The notes under the pieces were generated by a model. That model made no database searches. It had not been told where the DNA came from and worked only from the letters and a program-made list of their open reading frames with translations. Shown here one piece after another: positions 10,200 through 22,868 of a stretch of DNA of 64,000 nt. Position 1 is the stretch's first letter; the number at the start of each line of letters is the position of its first letter. The position numbers and the translations under genes were made by a program. The stretch covers positions 1-64,000 of the forward strand of contig QJNS01000043.1 of NCBI GenBank assembly GCA_004154925.1, in the 5' to 3' direction. The DNA comes from Monosporascus cannonballus (Eukaryota; Ascomycota; Sordariomycetes; Xylariales).

Positions 10200-11679
10200 G
10201 GGTCCCAAGTTTGGCTGCGGATGGGGCGACCTACATGGGAATAATACCATAGAAAATAGAAGGGGCGGGGCGCCTTTCGGACATAGAAGAAGGATAGAAC
10301 TAGACCGCATATAGAGGGGGTTGCTGGTTTAGATCCGCCAATTTCCCGAAGGAGGGAAGGACGGCCGTTGTATAGGATGATACCCAGACTGCGTCGAGGA
10401 GTCTGATATCGGATTTAACGCCACGTCCATTAATTGTTTAGTTAGACTGGCCGACGCGGGCCTTGCTGCTTTATCTACATCAAATATAGATAGACGTCGG
10501 ATATCGAAATGACGCTCCCATCATGCGGGTGAACACCAGGGTGTGTGTGTGTGTGTGAAGAGGATAGATAGCCGGGTCCGTGGAAAGCAGACAGCCGACG
10601 TGGAGGACGTTTGACTTCGCCGCTACGAGCAAGAGCCACCATATCCGCAAGCAGAAGTCCCGTCCTACCCTTTTAAATGACCCTGTAGTCGACTATCAAC
10701 CGATCAACGAGCCAAACCCCCTTCCCTCCCTCGGAGAATATGCCCACCACCCCGGATCTACCGCACACACGCATGCACCACGTACGCACGACATGCTACC
10801 ACTACATGGGAACAGTGGGCGGATGCAAGGGGGTCCATCTCGCTCTATCTGTATGCCTCCCCGCGGACGTACATCTCGTACTCCCCTGCCCGGCGCACTT
10901 ATCATTCCTCAGTCCTGCCAGCCAGCGGGTAAGCTACGACACCTTGCATACATCACATAACCACGTATCGAAGTCAGCAGAGCCAACTTCGACGCTACCG
11001 CTACTCCATACTATGTAGTGGCCTCGGCTCCCCAGCCTGCCATGCCCTGCCGGGGTAGTCCCGGAATAAAACGAAATACGACCGCTCTCATGGTACTGTA
11101 GGTCTCGGGGCGGGCCTCCCCCAGTTAAGTCAATGGTGCCTGTTACGGGTTCTCGCGGCTCTCGGGTGTTGTTGGCTTTCTATTTACCCTATCTAGTCTT
11201 AAATATCCATCCCATCATTACCACGTACCTAGCGCGGGAGCATTGAAAGTGTGTGTCCCGCGATGGCACAAGATGCATAAATAAACGCAAGGATGTATGC
11301 GTAAGTACAACGGCTCCCAGGAAGAAGAGGCTGTCGGTCAGGGGCCGCAGCCTTGGAACTTCTCCGAATCCGCAGATGTGGTATGCTGTTTCTGTACTCT
11401 CCATCCAGGTAATCGACTCTGTAGCTAGTTACGTCATACAACTTGCTCCTCCCGGGTTGTTCTTCATCAGAGCGTCGAGTGCCCGTTGCTAGGCTGGGTT
11501 GCTTTTCCTCAACGAGTGTATCCGCTATTCGAAGGCTATTGTTAACGCTTTTTTAACACATAATCAAGGAAGCAAACTAGGTCGAACTCCGCGCAGTAGT
11601 ATCCATTGCAGAGTCAGCAGTCAAAACAATACCCCTCGGCACCAACCAAGGGATACCCAGCATCTAGCCACATGCTCGT
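10200..11679. other. Intergenic region with a GT microsatellite
   Basis: Lies between the converging 3' ends of CCP1 and the inositol phosphatase. It holds a short (GT)n tract at about 10541-10557. Open frames on both strands lack motifs; no gene is supported. Confidence 0.5.
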
Positions 11680-14600
11680 CTAACTCGGTTTTAACGTCTC
11701 CCAGCCACCCATCTCTGTAGCTTCGTCATCGCCCAAAAGATCCACCGCCGGTTTCCTCGCCGGCTTCACCGGCTGTAACGGCTGCGAGAGCCCCTGCTGG
11801 GAACTCGGCATTACCGGTTTACGTTCTATTTTCCCGAGGCCGGGCAAGCTTACTCCGCCGGACGGCAAGCTCTGAGTCGAGTTGTTTCTTGACGGGGAAT
11901 TGCCGCTAGCGCGTGTGGGCTGAAGCGGCGGTATCGGCGCGCTACGCATACCTCCCGTCAGAGATCCGGACCCGCTGGACTCGAGCCTCGATGTTAAGTC
12001 GGACACCTTCTTGGACGGCTTGCGAGGGATAGAGTGTGCAGTGGTCGACTTTATGGACGGCGAGAATCGGCCAGATTCAGATGTGGGAGGGCTATTTGTG
12101 GGCGAAGTCGACGCAAGATGAGCCGGTTTCTTAGCCACCGGTGGGGCAGGCTTTGGCTTGTTTATGCTCATCGATGTTGAAGGCGTCTGTGCTGGGGACG
12201 ATTCCGAGTCAGGGGCCATTGGGAAGGTTAACGTCCTGACTGGAAGAGGTCGCGGTTGTGTTGGTCCAGCGGTTTGTCGTCTTGGCGGAGGGGGAGGAGG
12301 CGCTTCGTTCTTAGGACTCCGTGCCGCCGCCTGCTCTTCGGCCAAGTTAAGTCGGCCTACTTTGACAGGCAATGCTGCAGGATCAAACGGCGGCGGTAAC
12401 TTTCTAGGCGTGGAGCTAGACGCCGACGTGGACAGGAGACTTGAGTGATTGATCTGTTCGTAAGGACTGCTGGAGATACTAGAGAATGATGACAATCTTG
12501 ACCCTGATCTGGGGACTGCGACCCAGTCCGGTTCATCCGTGGGCTGAAACGGGTTTGACGGACGGCTAGGATTTAGAACCATAACGGGCTGATCGTTGCT
12601 ACTATTGGGGGGTCCCGGAGGGGCGACTCTGGATTGTGCCATTTTGCCATTTTCGAGCCACCACCTTTGCCGGTCTGAACTTGCTGCTGGTAGCCCAGGC
12701 TCTACTGGGTCGTAACCGATGAGGTCTTCTTCGTCCGAGCTTTCGCTGATCAGGTTCCCGGTCGGATGGCCTACGTCCGCTTTGCGGCGCGCGTAAAGCT
12801 CTCTGCTGACCTTTTCACGTAACGCCTCGTCAACAATATTAACGGTGCACTGGAAGGTTGCGTATACAGGACGATGGTCGGAGAAGCGCAGTGGAGCAGA
12901 GTTGTAAGATAGTTGTCTTATGTTCGTGCCCTTCCGCAATATGCGGTCTGTCCATGCTGGAATTCGCGCCTTCTCTCTGCTAGTGCGTTAGAACAGGTTG
13001 TACAATCTTCCTGGAGACTTACGAAGTGTCGTATCGATCTATGCCAACGTCAAACTTGTACGTTGGCATGAACGTTATTCGGGCCTCTGAATAATAGGGG
13101 AAAGCAAGACCAGCCACCATTTGAAGGTTCAGCTGGTGCACGTCAGCTTCGGGCCTACTGAACCCCGTCTACCATACAACGAACCTGGTCATTCTCGTAA
13201 AGCTTTTCTATATCACCGTGTTTGATCAAATTCATAACTGTTTCGTGTGACAGTCCGATACGGTAGTTAAAATCCCCCAACCATATCACAGTGTCTGTGA
13301 ACTATTAGCCAATGTCGCGTGGATACGGCGGGCATCGTACCGTGATCATCGATTCCCCTATTCCTCTGGAATCGAAGCCCATGGTGGATAGTTTCATAGT
13401 CTCTGTTCCGTTCGTCATAGTTGGAGAACCCTGCGGCGAGATGTGCCGTGACGAAGCATAATTTCGTGCTTGCATATTCCATTCGGATGCCCACTGCGCC
13501 CTTGTTGCCAGCGATCCCAGACATACCAGTCTTTTTGACATTTCCCTCTACATTCTTGATCTTCGGAAGCGACGACGCCTTCACAAAGATGCAGAGGGCA
13601 GCACCGACAAGCTGCCCACTTCGTAGCAAGACATATTTCTCCCCGCCTATTTCCCTCGCTCTATCATTTAACGTCCGCTTGATGGCACGCTCCCACTCCT
13701 GCTTCCTAGTCGGGTCACTGTTCATGATCTGTTGAGCGCTCAGCTCAACGATTTCTTGGAACCCGACAACCATTATCTCGGGCTGTGTCGAGCCCAGTTC
13801 GGGAGGCCAAAGCCATGACGAGAGGTCATCGCCTGTCTCATTAGTTCGCCCGTTGAGGTTGAATGTACCAACCCATCTTCCATGAGTTAATATGCGGCCA
13901 CCAAAAAACTTACGCATATGATTAGACACTTACATCGTAATTGTCTCGGTCGAAGAGTATTCGGAAACACGTTTGGCTAGCTCAGCCGAGACAAAATCGC
14001 TGATTGGGTCATAGAGCTGAACAGGAGTTTGCCCAACAAGCCTCCCTAAGAGGAGGTCTATCGTGTTCTGTCTCGCTTTGTCGGTAAAGTTATTGATGTA
14101 TAACCTCGTCGCACTTTTCCGCGCGTCGGCAAATGCACCAGCAAGAGACATCTTGCCGTGTCTTGTAAAGGAGGACTTGAGAGCTCCTGTTCCGGCATAG
14201 GTCCGAGAGAGGGCATCGCCGTTGTCCGCCCAGAGAGTAGAGTGCCGCATCCAGAAGTCTGACGTAGCATATTCTGCACGGTGGGCCAAAAATGCTTCAA
14301 CAGCCATTTGAGAGATGAGCGTTTGAATCAGGTTTGTTCTGTCTAAACAATCCAGACAATTGGTTCGAAATACCCCCTCCTGCTGCAGAACGACAACCAT
14401 CCGACGGCTGTCACTCGGCTCATTGGCCGTGTCAACGGAATCGTCAGTCTCCTCAGCAAGGTAATATGCAAAACCTTCGGCGGAATTCTCGATATACCGC
14501 CGGATATCCCGCGCAGCTTCATAACCAGCTGTTCGCGTCTCCGCATGGAAATCATAGTCGGTCTCTCGCAATAGCGTATGATCAGCCGACTGCCCCTTTC

Positions 14601-15903
14601 CCGGACGGGTGAGCGGACAGTGCTGCACGCCATAACGAAATAGCTCGGTAAGCTCTGCCTCACCAGGCTTGGTTGCACTGAGAAGGTTTACTATATGAAC
14701 CGCGCCGTATGCCTGTTCTAGTTCATCGAAGTGTTTATTGAACGCGGGTTGGGTGCCATCAGCGGAGCGTGTGATTGTAATCTTCTGCTGACCAGGGATC
14801 AGGCCAGCGCTCTGTTCCCAGAAGACCGGGACGGAGCCGCGGACTTGCGCATACGAAAATAGGACGCCCGATGGACTCCAGTAAATCGTCTCGGTCTCGA
14901 CAAAATTAGCGACATTGCCGTCATCGTCGATTCCCCGACTGTTGAAGCGCGTCCCGGCCCTTTTACAGGAGAGACGAGATATGACGGTAAGGAAAGAAGG
15001 GAGGCCCGTCTTAGAAGCTCGCAATGGAGCCGCAGCTTGTGGGATCGTCATAGTCAGACAAAAGCCTCGTATAGCAGAAGTGAGAATCCGGGAGGCGTCT
15101 AGCGTCTCGCGCTCATGAGCCATCAGTCTCGAGCGGAACTTGAGCAGGGGGCTGATCATGTAAGAGTTCCAGAGAAAAGAATCATCAAAGTTATCTATGT
15201 GAAACGTGTCTGAGTCGACGGGCCTGGACGAGGTAAGTGATATGCTCATGCTAAGGGTAGAATGGACGTACCTATCCTGCATTCTATTCGTTAAATCGAA
15301 GTCTGTGCTGTAATAGAACGTTCCGTTGCTCAATAGCTTCTGGAGTTCTTCATACGGATAGCCTATCTCGCCTTCTCGCCGACTGAGGTTTTGCCCGTAA
15401 GTCGAGGCCGGGTCCACCAGTTCACTGTCCCAGGTATTGAGTGAGACCTGATCATAGTCGGCACTATTCAAACAGAAAAAGTCGACACCCAAAATCCTCT
15501 CGACGGTCTCGCCAGGTCGCAACGTCGCCACGCGCGTTGCATGCGTAATCACACAAAGAAACGCATCTTGGTTGATCGCGATAAGGCCTAACGTCCCATA
15601 GATTGGCCGCGGGGTCAGCGGACGGAAATCGCTCAGCAGATCCCCCGAAATAGGAGAGAATTCAACCATGCACTTGGACACGAGGCCTTCGCCAGTGGCA
15701 CGAGGGCGCGCCGAAGAGACGGAAGCCAAGGACCCATCTTGAATAGCCTCATTGGTGGTGGGACTGTAGCGGAAGATAAGAATATGAGTTGCCGTTGTGA
15801 TTGCGATTGCCCTATGGGGGTAGTCGCGAATTAGAAGCTGACTCGTCTTGTTGCCTGTCGGCGCCGGAAGGCCATTCCGGGTAGCTGCGGGTGGTTGTTC
15901 CAT
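11680..15903 (-). CDS. Synaptojanin-like inositol phosphatase (SAC plus 5-phosphatase)
   Basis: Five exons on the minus strand: 15903-13934, 13876-13341, 13294-13185, 13132-13023, 12979-11680; about 1,341 residues. An extra in-frame 48-nt intron at 15271-15224 is likely (donor GTACGT, acceptor CCAG) and would leave 1,325. The N-terminal SAC domain has the CX5R catalytic signature CLDCLDR (Cys516 to Arg522). The second domain is an inositol polyphosphate 5-phosphatase with [26 protein letters not shown] and [11 protein letters not shown] Pro/Ser-rich, probably disordered tail of some 400 residues follows, with proline clusters able to bind SH3 partners. The architecture matches yeast Inp51/52/53, which remove phosphates from phosphatidylinositol 4,5-bisphosphate during endocytosis and actin control. 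Which paralogue it equals cannot be told from here. Confidence 0.93.
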
Positions 15904-17390
15904 GTTCGCAGAACCGAACGGTAGAGGACAGATGGATATATGGCCTTGCCGGCTCGTACCGCATATCTAGCTAGAGCTAAGCACCGTCAAGGGCACAGGG
16001 GCTTCTTAGGACTTGTGAGGGTAGCATCGATGTGTATGCTTGTTGCTAATAAGACGTTCTTATAGGATAATGGCCAGTAGACCGCCTCGAGAACCAGATC
16101 TTCAAACCTTTTTACCACGTTAGCTGCGTAGGGGCCAACCTAAGAATTTTCGGAGCTTTAATGCCCTTTAACATCGACGAGGCCAAGATATTCTAGAGTG
16201 CATGCAATTCGTTTTGACCCTGAGAAAGACTCAAGGCTGACTAGGTCATATAACAGCACTTGTATACTATACGGTATCATCTATTACAATATACGTATAT
16301 AACCTGTCAAGCGACTAATTATGCACTTTCTGAGGGTTTCCGTTAATTAAACAATCATTTCATCCATACCTGCAGTGTTCCTTCCCACCGATCGCTATCA
16401 CATGCAATGCATTATTTTCCCTGTATTTACAGCCGGACTCTATCGCAGATCCTCCATGAGAGTGGGCCTCTTTTTCCTATGCCTGTACGCATTTGTTAAT
16501 AAGGCGCGTTCTTATTTCTCTGGCCTATGCAGCTTGGATTAACAGTCTAGTCCTAGTGCACTCCACCGCTGTCTGTTACAGTCTCGGTCTCTAATATTTC
16601 CACCGCCTACCTAGGTAATTAATGCGAGATTGCAAGTTCTAGCAGAGATATCTGGTTGTGCGGTTAGGGGAATCACTTTGGACCAATGAGTACTGTGAAT
16701 TTGCTTTTATTTCTAGCGATGGCCGTAGCCACCAGTGGTCTGCCATTGATGAATACACTAAACACACGCCATCCAGCAAACAGCTCTAAGTCCTCGCTTG
16801 CGCAACAGTTATCGACGGAACCCCAAAGGATGAACTTCCATCCGATAAGCTGCTCATACCCGCGTTGGAAAGACCTGACAACTTGACATAGTGCGGCTGG
16901 CTTGTTCGCGTGCGCAATGCCATCATGCGAGATCCTTGACAGATAATGTCGTTTCCAGTGATTGTATATTGCGCGCCGACGAAACAACGGGGGGCAGGGT
17001 GAAAATATCTTCCGGGGGGAAATACACTATTAAAGAAATGATGAAAAGGTTTAAAAAAAGTCCACATGCCATCGGTTAGAGCCATTCTTTTGCTCTGTAT
17101 ACACGAGGATACGTGCGAGAACGCTACTATAGTCGTGAATAGGTTGTGGTATTGCCATGTACGAGGCGTACTACGACGTAGCCTCCTACCGACGTCCCCT
17201 GTGGAAAATCGACAAGGAAATCAATGCCTGCATTTTCCAGCCCTGTGAACAACCAACTCCCATACCGCCCTTCTTGACTGAATGTCACAAACCCTTCGCC
17301 AGCATGGGTATCGATGAACCCGAGCCCTTTAAAAAGTCCCATAGAGCATGCAAGTGCAGTCGAGACACAGAGGTATCATGAAAGAACCGT
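15904..17390. other. Intergenic region between two minus-strand genes
   Basis: Upstream of the phosphatase and downstream of the 14-3-3 gene. It is moderately AT-rich. It contains one short plus-strand frame (16686-16886) with a signal-peptide-like start, reported as a finding but not supported as a gene. Confidence 0.45.
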
Positions 17391-17583
17391 TTAGGACTCG
17401 GGGGCAGGCGCCGCCTCCTCCTTCTTCTCAGACTCCTCGGCCGGCTTCTCCTCCTTGGGAGCATCCTGGGCGGCAGCGGCACCCTCACCCTCAGTGTTAT
17501 CGGAAGACGTCCACAGCGTGAGGTTGTCACGGAGAAGCTGCATGATGAGGGTGCTGTCGCGGTATGACTCCTCAGACAACGAG

Positions 17584-17621
<38 letters not shown>

Positions 17622-18650
17622 GAGATGGCAAGCACGGTCGGGCGAGTTGAGGATCTCGTAGTAGAAGACGGAGAAGTTGAGGGCAAGGCCTAGACGGATG
17701 GGGTGAGTGGGGGTTAGCTCTGTCTGAGCGACGTCGGTGGCGCTCTGCGGAAGCACAAGTTAGTGAAAATCACCCCAGCCACGAATTCTCACATCACCTC
17801 ACCTTGTAAGCCTCATGAGCGGCAGTTGCGGCGACCTTGCGCTTCTCACCAGAAGCGAACTCGGCCAAGTATCGGTGATAGTCACCCTTCCTAGTGCGGG
17901 CAAGTCGGGGTTAGGAGACCGAGTGGTAATGAGCCTCGCGTGTGCGCGGGCGGGAGAAACATACATCTTGTGGTAGAAGACCTTAGACTCGCCAGTAGCA
18001 GCATTGGGGATCAAGCTCTCATCGAGAACGTCTAGGACATCCTGGCAGACCTTCTCGAGCTCGGTCTCAATCTTGTTGCGGTAGCTGCGAATCGTCTCGA
18101 CGTGCTTCTCGGAGCCCTTGGATTCCTCCTTCTGCTCGATCGAGGAGATAATTCTCCACGAGGCACGTCGGGTACCGACAACGTTCTTGTAGGCGACAGA
18201 GAGAAGATTACGCTCATCAACGGTGAGCTCTCCACCAAGCTTGGCAACCTCTTTCATGTAGGTAACCATCTCATCGTAGCGCTCGGCTTGCTCGCAGAGG
18301 CGAGCTAGGAAAGTCTTGCTGTTCCAAGGGATATTCCGTCAGTAAGTGAGTCACCAAATGAGCCGTATCACGCAGGGGCGGGACGGCGCGGGAAATCGAA
18401 TGTACGTCACGAACCTCTCACGCTAGATTGCAGAAGACGACGTTAGCAAAATTACACCTTGGCGAATGACAACAGACAGATGACCTATTTATGTTGTGTT
18501 CTATTCAAGAGGGCGCGAAGTGCAGGGCCTGACCAAAGGCGGACACCGAGATAAGGCAACCCGTGAGGATGAAAACGGTATGTCTTTGGACTCATTGGGG
18601 GGGTAAAGGAACACTAGGCGGGGAATGGAATGGCTTACTTCGGCGGTCAT
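17391..18650 (-). CDS. 14-3-3 family protein
   Basis: Five exons: 18650-18639, 18422-18415, 18318-17965, 17890-17803, 17744-17391; 271 residues. 14-3-3 proteins are dimeric adaptors that bind phosphoserine and phosphothreonine motifs on many cytosolic partners. Family signatures are present: [20 protein letters not shown], the [20 protein letters not shown] segment containing Lys, Arg and Tyr of the phosphopeptide groove, and [15 protein letters not shown] with [14 protein letters not shown]. The acid and Ala-rich tail ([20 protein letters not shown]) is variable. The first exon encodes only MTAE; the second is an 8-nt micro-exon needed to reach the conserved [21 protein letters not shown] start. 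Without it the frame is lost. The sequence resembles the Neurospora form ([16 protein letters not shown]) more than yeast Bmh1. Confidence 0.95.
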
Positions 18651-20838
18651 GTTGGACTATTAATGGCAAAGAATTCTGGAATACGCGATACTGTCAACGA
18701 GGGGAGAAATAATAGGAAGGATTTGTTGTTGGTTGGATGCTCGGTAATGTTGTGAAAGTTGTTTATTTGGAGGTTGTAGGTACTGTCTCGAGAAATTCCT
18801 GGTTCGAGAATTCGAACTTATTAGAGCCTGGGGCGTTGACCACCACCACATCAAGGAGAAAATCGGTGCATCTCCCAGGTTCCAATGCTGTCCCGCACGG
18901 CGCACGCTTTGCTATTCCTAGCCTTAGCGGGGCTATTTAATTCCACCCGACGTGGCTTGTGCGCCAGTCGTTATTACCATACCTGGCACACCTAGGTATG
19001 TAGCATCTATGTTCTAGCTCTGCTTATGTATACCTATAGTTATTTATAGGGTGTATACATAGGAGACCAAGGACCTCCTCATATTCCATGTTACCTCGCA
19101 CCCCCACTGTCTCTCCTATACGCTAGAACGCTCTTTCCCTTAACATAGAACTACGAAGAAGGATGCTATTTTGCCAACCTTTTTTTGGATACTTAGCCGT
19201 TCCCAAAATATAAACAAGCCGGAAGGGGTTACGGCTCAACAACGCGCATGGCAAGGGAACGGTGTAAACAATGCGTACCTGGTATTTGGGTATCGTCAAC
19301 GTTGGGCTCGTATTCAATTATGTAGATTATCCCCATGCGGTTTTCCAAACCGCCTCACTCTCACATGGTACCTTATCAGCGCAAGAGGTGATCGTGTCGA
19401 ACAATTCAAATACATAACTACAGGGTTACCTACCTACATGCTGCATATTACAACGTACTACGCCAGTCGCGATTCCCCCATTTGCATCCGTATACAAATA
19501 CCTCCAAGGGTACCAACTTCAGCTTGAGATCTGTACACACAAACATACTTGCAAACTCTATATCCTACAGAAGTTCATGAAACTCTCCCTTTTTCCAAGG
19601 TAGACACAGACAAAGGTACATATCGAGGAATGGAGTATCAGTTCTAGACCGCTACAGCAACTGGAGTTGCCAAGTTCCCACTTGCCGACCTTCTAAGGGC
19701 TTGTACATGAGTCGGTCTGGCGGGTGTGAACCATATCCGGAGCCCCAGCTTTTTTTCGCCTACATTGTAAACAAGGGAACCAGCGAAGGTGTATAGAGAT
19801 ATTGCACATCTTCTCTTCTTTTTTAAAAAAAAAATAAAAATAAAAATAAAAAGGGTCTAAACCAAATCGAGCTTCTAGCTTGTGCGTCTCCAGCTTCAGC
19901 TACGATAAGCCGGGGTTAAAATGAAGTCGCCAGCCTTGGTCACACTGCTCGGATGTCCAAGGGACCTCATGACCTGAAAATCTTCGTTCTATAGGTAATT
20001 CGCTACCTACGCTCTATACTAGGCCGCAACGGAAGGACCCCCACAGCCACCTAGCCTCCATCGTCTTCCTTCTTCGTCCAACGCAATTCTCCATCCACTT
20101 CAGTTGCCCAAGGCGGCGTCTAGGGTCTTATCGCGTGACCCCCCCTTTTCTCCTCGGGTTAACGGGGGGGGTTGGCAGGGCAATGCAATGAGCTGGCAGT
20201 CGTCCTCTCCGGTCACGCGTCTGGCTTATCGCAGCCTCGTTCTATAGCTTTTCAGACAAGCGAATTCATACAAGACACTGAATCGAGAAGCGGCCATCTA
20301 TCTGGATTGATGAGGCATAACTCTATATGGCCATGCGAATTGTTGAGATCTTTAAATAACCCCATCCGACCAATCAATCCACACACCTATGGGATCTTGC
20401 GAGTACGAAGCTGGCTATCCAGGCCCGTGAACTACGGCGGGGACTTGTTCAGCTGTGCAATATGATATATGTCTATGGTAGGTTTGTCGATGAACGAGTT
20501 GGTAGTGGATGCCCCCACCGTCCGCCAGCGTAGAAAATACAGCCCATCGCTGAGAAGCTGTTCTCCGGAAGATGAATCACAACCTGTTGCGAAAGCAGCA
20601 TGACGAGGTAGTAGATTACATTCGGTTCAAATAACTAATACAGCCTTGTGACTGAGACATTAAATAGCTAGGTAGCTTAGTACCGTTCTTCTTAACGAGT
20701 GATATACAGTGTTCTGATGCTGCTTGTCCACCAACAGGGCATCAATCAAGAGTTCCAGCATTGCGCTCGCGACCATTCACTGATTAGCCTCAGACAAAAC
20801 TCCGTGCGCCCATGATTCCACGCATTCAACGCCTGTTC
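18651..20838. other. Long intergenic region with A-rich microsatellite
   Basis: Contains the 14-3-3 promoter on its left and the 3' flank of the lipase on its right. An A-rich (AAAAAT)n tract lies at about 19825-19853. No gene or RNA is supported in the 2.2 kb. Confidence 0.5.
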
Positions 20839-22074
20839 TTATAACTCGTGATTCAGTCTGGGATCATCATATCCGTCCCTTCCCCAGTCAATAGGGTCGC
20901 CTCCAGGGACGCAAAGCCCAAGCCTCCAAAAGTAGTCCCGGTGTGCAAAGAACAACTGCCATGGCTTGTTCCGTGACGGGATACCCCAAGTCCTGGAGAA
21001 GAGGGTCGAACCATCGGGGTTTTGGTCCTGCTCTTCTATCATTTGACGGACCAACCGAACTGTCTGCCCTTCAGATCCGGCGATGCAGTTCGGATCGTAA
21101 TCGCCCACACAAAGGTGGATATCTGACGGCTCAGGGGGCAGTTCAGACTTAGAAATGAATATCTCACCAGCATGGGACCTGTATCCCCATTCGGAGAGTG
21201 GGAGTAACGGCACAGGATCATCAACGTGGGTCAGGCGACGATAGGTTTGGTTCTCGGCTGCCTTGCGCCCTTCGTTAAGCTCGAAGACCGCATCCAAATA
21301 GTTTACGAATCCTTCGTTCCCCACCCGAGGCTCACCGAAAGTCGTCACGACAATGTTTTCCCACCCTAGAACGACCTTCAATTCGAGAGCTGCTAGCGCA
21401 GCTACAGCACCGCCTAGACTATGTCCAATTAAGTAAACCGGATGGTCCGGGTATTGCCGGCGCAGTGTTTTGAGGGTGGGCAGAACGTCATCCCGAGCAG
21501 TTCGCCATGATGACAGGAAACCCATATGCACCGTGCAATTAGTGCATCTGTGTTCTGGTTCTCTGGGTGGTGTATCTCCATCTTCTGGAGCTGGGTATGG
21601 TACATATTTCTGAGGTATAGTGCTTAGGTCGACAACCGTATTTGTGATGCTGTATGTCCCGCGAAAGGCAACGATAATGGTGCCTCCGGTCTGACTGCGC
21701 GTGAATATGTTTTGCTCCATATGGATAGTTGACTCGACTCCTGGTGGCTCGCTGTGGTCAACAGCAATATAGCCGCAGCTATCGCTTAATAGCACTCCGG
21801 TGTTCCATGTCGTAATGAGCTCTAAGGTTGGGAAGTCTTTGCACCGCGAAGCGCAAATAAAAGGCCACTTGATCCCCGTCGTGCCGGCGCAGTAGGCGAT
21901 ATCAACAAGTCGCGACAGGCGTTCGAGAGACGAAGCGAAGGGTACGGAAATGCCTTGTGGTGCCAGGTCGCCTTTCAGCACTTCGAGGGTCTGCTGATCC
22001 GCGAGAGGTGATGCGAAAGGTAGAGCGGCTATAAGATGCAGTAGGTATGGAAGTATGACAGACCTTGGCCGCAT
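20839..22074 (-). CDS. Secreted class 3 lipase
   Basis: Single exon, 411 residues. A hydrophobic N-terminus (PYLLHLIAALPFASPLA) is a good signal peptide, so the enzyme is predicted to be secreted or to enter the secretory pathway. The fold is the class 3 triacylglycerol lipase family: the nucleophile elbow GHSLGG spans residues 217-222 with Ser219, the acid is Asp285 or Asp286 in THVDDPVP, and the likely catalytic His is His378 in the typical AHRDYFW context. The oxyanion motif VAFRGT is at 135-140. Cysteines (for example Cys177 and Cys180) and NxT or NxS sites (NCT, NQT) fit an extracellular protein. The substrate could be triglyceride, phospholipid or ferulate esters; the sequence does not decide. 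The minus-strand start is the first Met of the open frame and gives the signal peptide directly. Confidence 0.92.
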   Translation of the reverse strand: MRPRSVILPYLLHLIAALPFASPLADQQTLEVLKGDLAPQGISVPFASSLERLSRLVDIAYCAGTTGIKWPFICASRCKDFPTLELITTWNTGVLLSDSCGYIAVDHSEPPGVESTIHMEQNIFTRSQTGGTIIVAFRGTYSITNTVVDLSTIPQKYVPYPAPEDGDTPPREPEHRCTNCTVHMGFLSSWRTARDDVLPTLKTLRRQYPDHPVYLIGHSLGGAVAALAALELKVVLGWENIVVTTFGEPRVGNEGFVNYLDAVFELNEGRKAAENQTYRRLTHVDDPVPLLPLSEWGYRSHAGEIFISKSELPPEPSDIHLCVGDYDPNCIAGSEGQTVRLVRQMIEEQDQNPDGSTLFSRTWGIPSRNKPWQLFFAHRDYFWRLGLCVPGGDPIDWGRDGYDDPRLNHEL

Positions 22075-22868
22075 TTTGTAAGGACTAAGAGAGGCGACAA
22101 CATAAACACTGCAGATGTGTCAAGGCGAGGAAGTTGGAGATGTTGTATATCACGGTTCAGTCTTCGTTCAGCTTTCATTTGGAGCAAGTCACAGTCATAG
22201 GAGATAGCGATGTGCAGAGGATCATAAACCCCGGGAGGCCATACTGAATAGAAGCTAGTAAGTGTGCACTGCGTCTTGCATGCTGAAATTCATCTAAGAG
22301 CTCTGGTGATGATAGGTTGAATATTAAGAATGTGGTCAACTTGGTTTTATAGTCTGCGATGTTGAGAAAGAGCTTGTGCATACTAAGTTAATATGTACCA
22401 AGGTAGGTAGGTATGCAGATACCCCAAGTATCCGATCCTAGATGGTGTACCTGACTTTAACACCCCCTGAAAACGCGGGGGACGGGAGCAGCTGACAGAA
22501 CCCGAGCTTCGGGATCGGGCTGGATTGGATGCGCCACCGCTGTCATGCCCTTGCAATCCGAGTCTTAAAAGGGTCAAGCCTCTGGGCAATGTTATTAGAG
22601 TTCCAACGACATCATTCGAATTGTATATCTATAACCGTCTACCGCATGCCTACCAACTTTACGAGACAAGACACATTAAGCGGAGAGAGCGATCAGAATC
22701 ATTAAAATCACAACTATCCCACGTAGGTGCATGCTGCCGGAAAATGTCAACCTTGAAGGCCAAGTATGTGATATGGTTCAGTCGCCATATCTTCCCTTCC
22801 ACCGTCTTCAAAAGTTACAAGAGTAGTAAGTTGCCTCTATGAATCCCGTATCCCGAATGAAGTACGGG
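22075..22868. other. Intergenic region upstream of lipase
   Basis: Holds the presumed lipase promoter and the 3' flank of the small secreted protein. No supported gene. Confidence 0.5.

Noticed and set aside
17285..17686. Ser/Arg-rich minus frame over the 14-3-3 last exon
   Set aside because: Phase shadow of the 14-3-3 coding exon.
18795..18820. GGTTCGAGAATTCGAAC as a tRNA B-box or palindromic operator
   Set aside because: No A-box, acceptor stem or cloverleaf around it; a chance palindrome. No tRNA was found elsewhere in the window.
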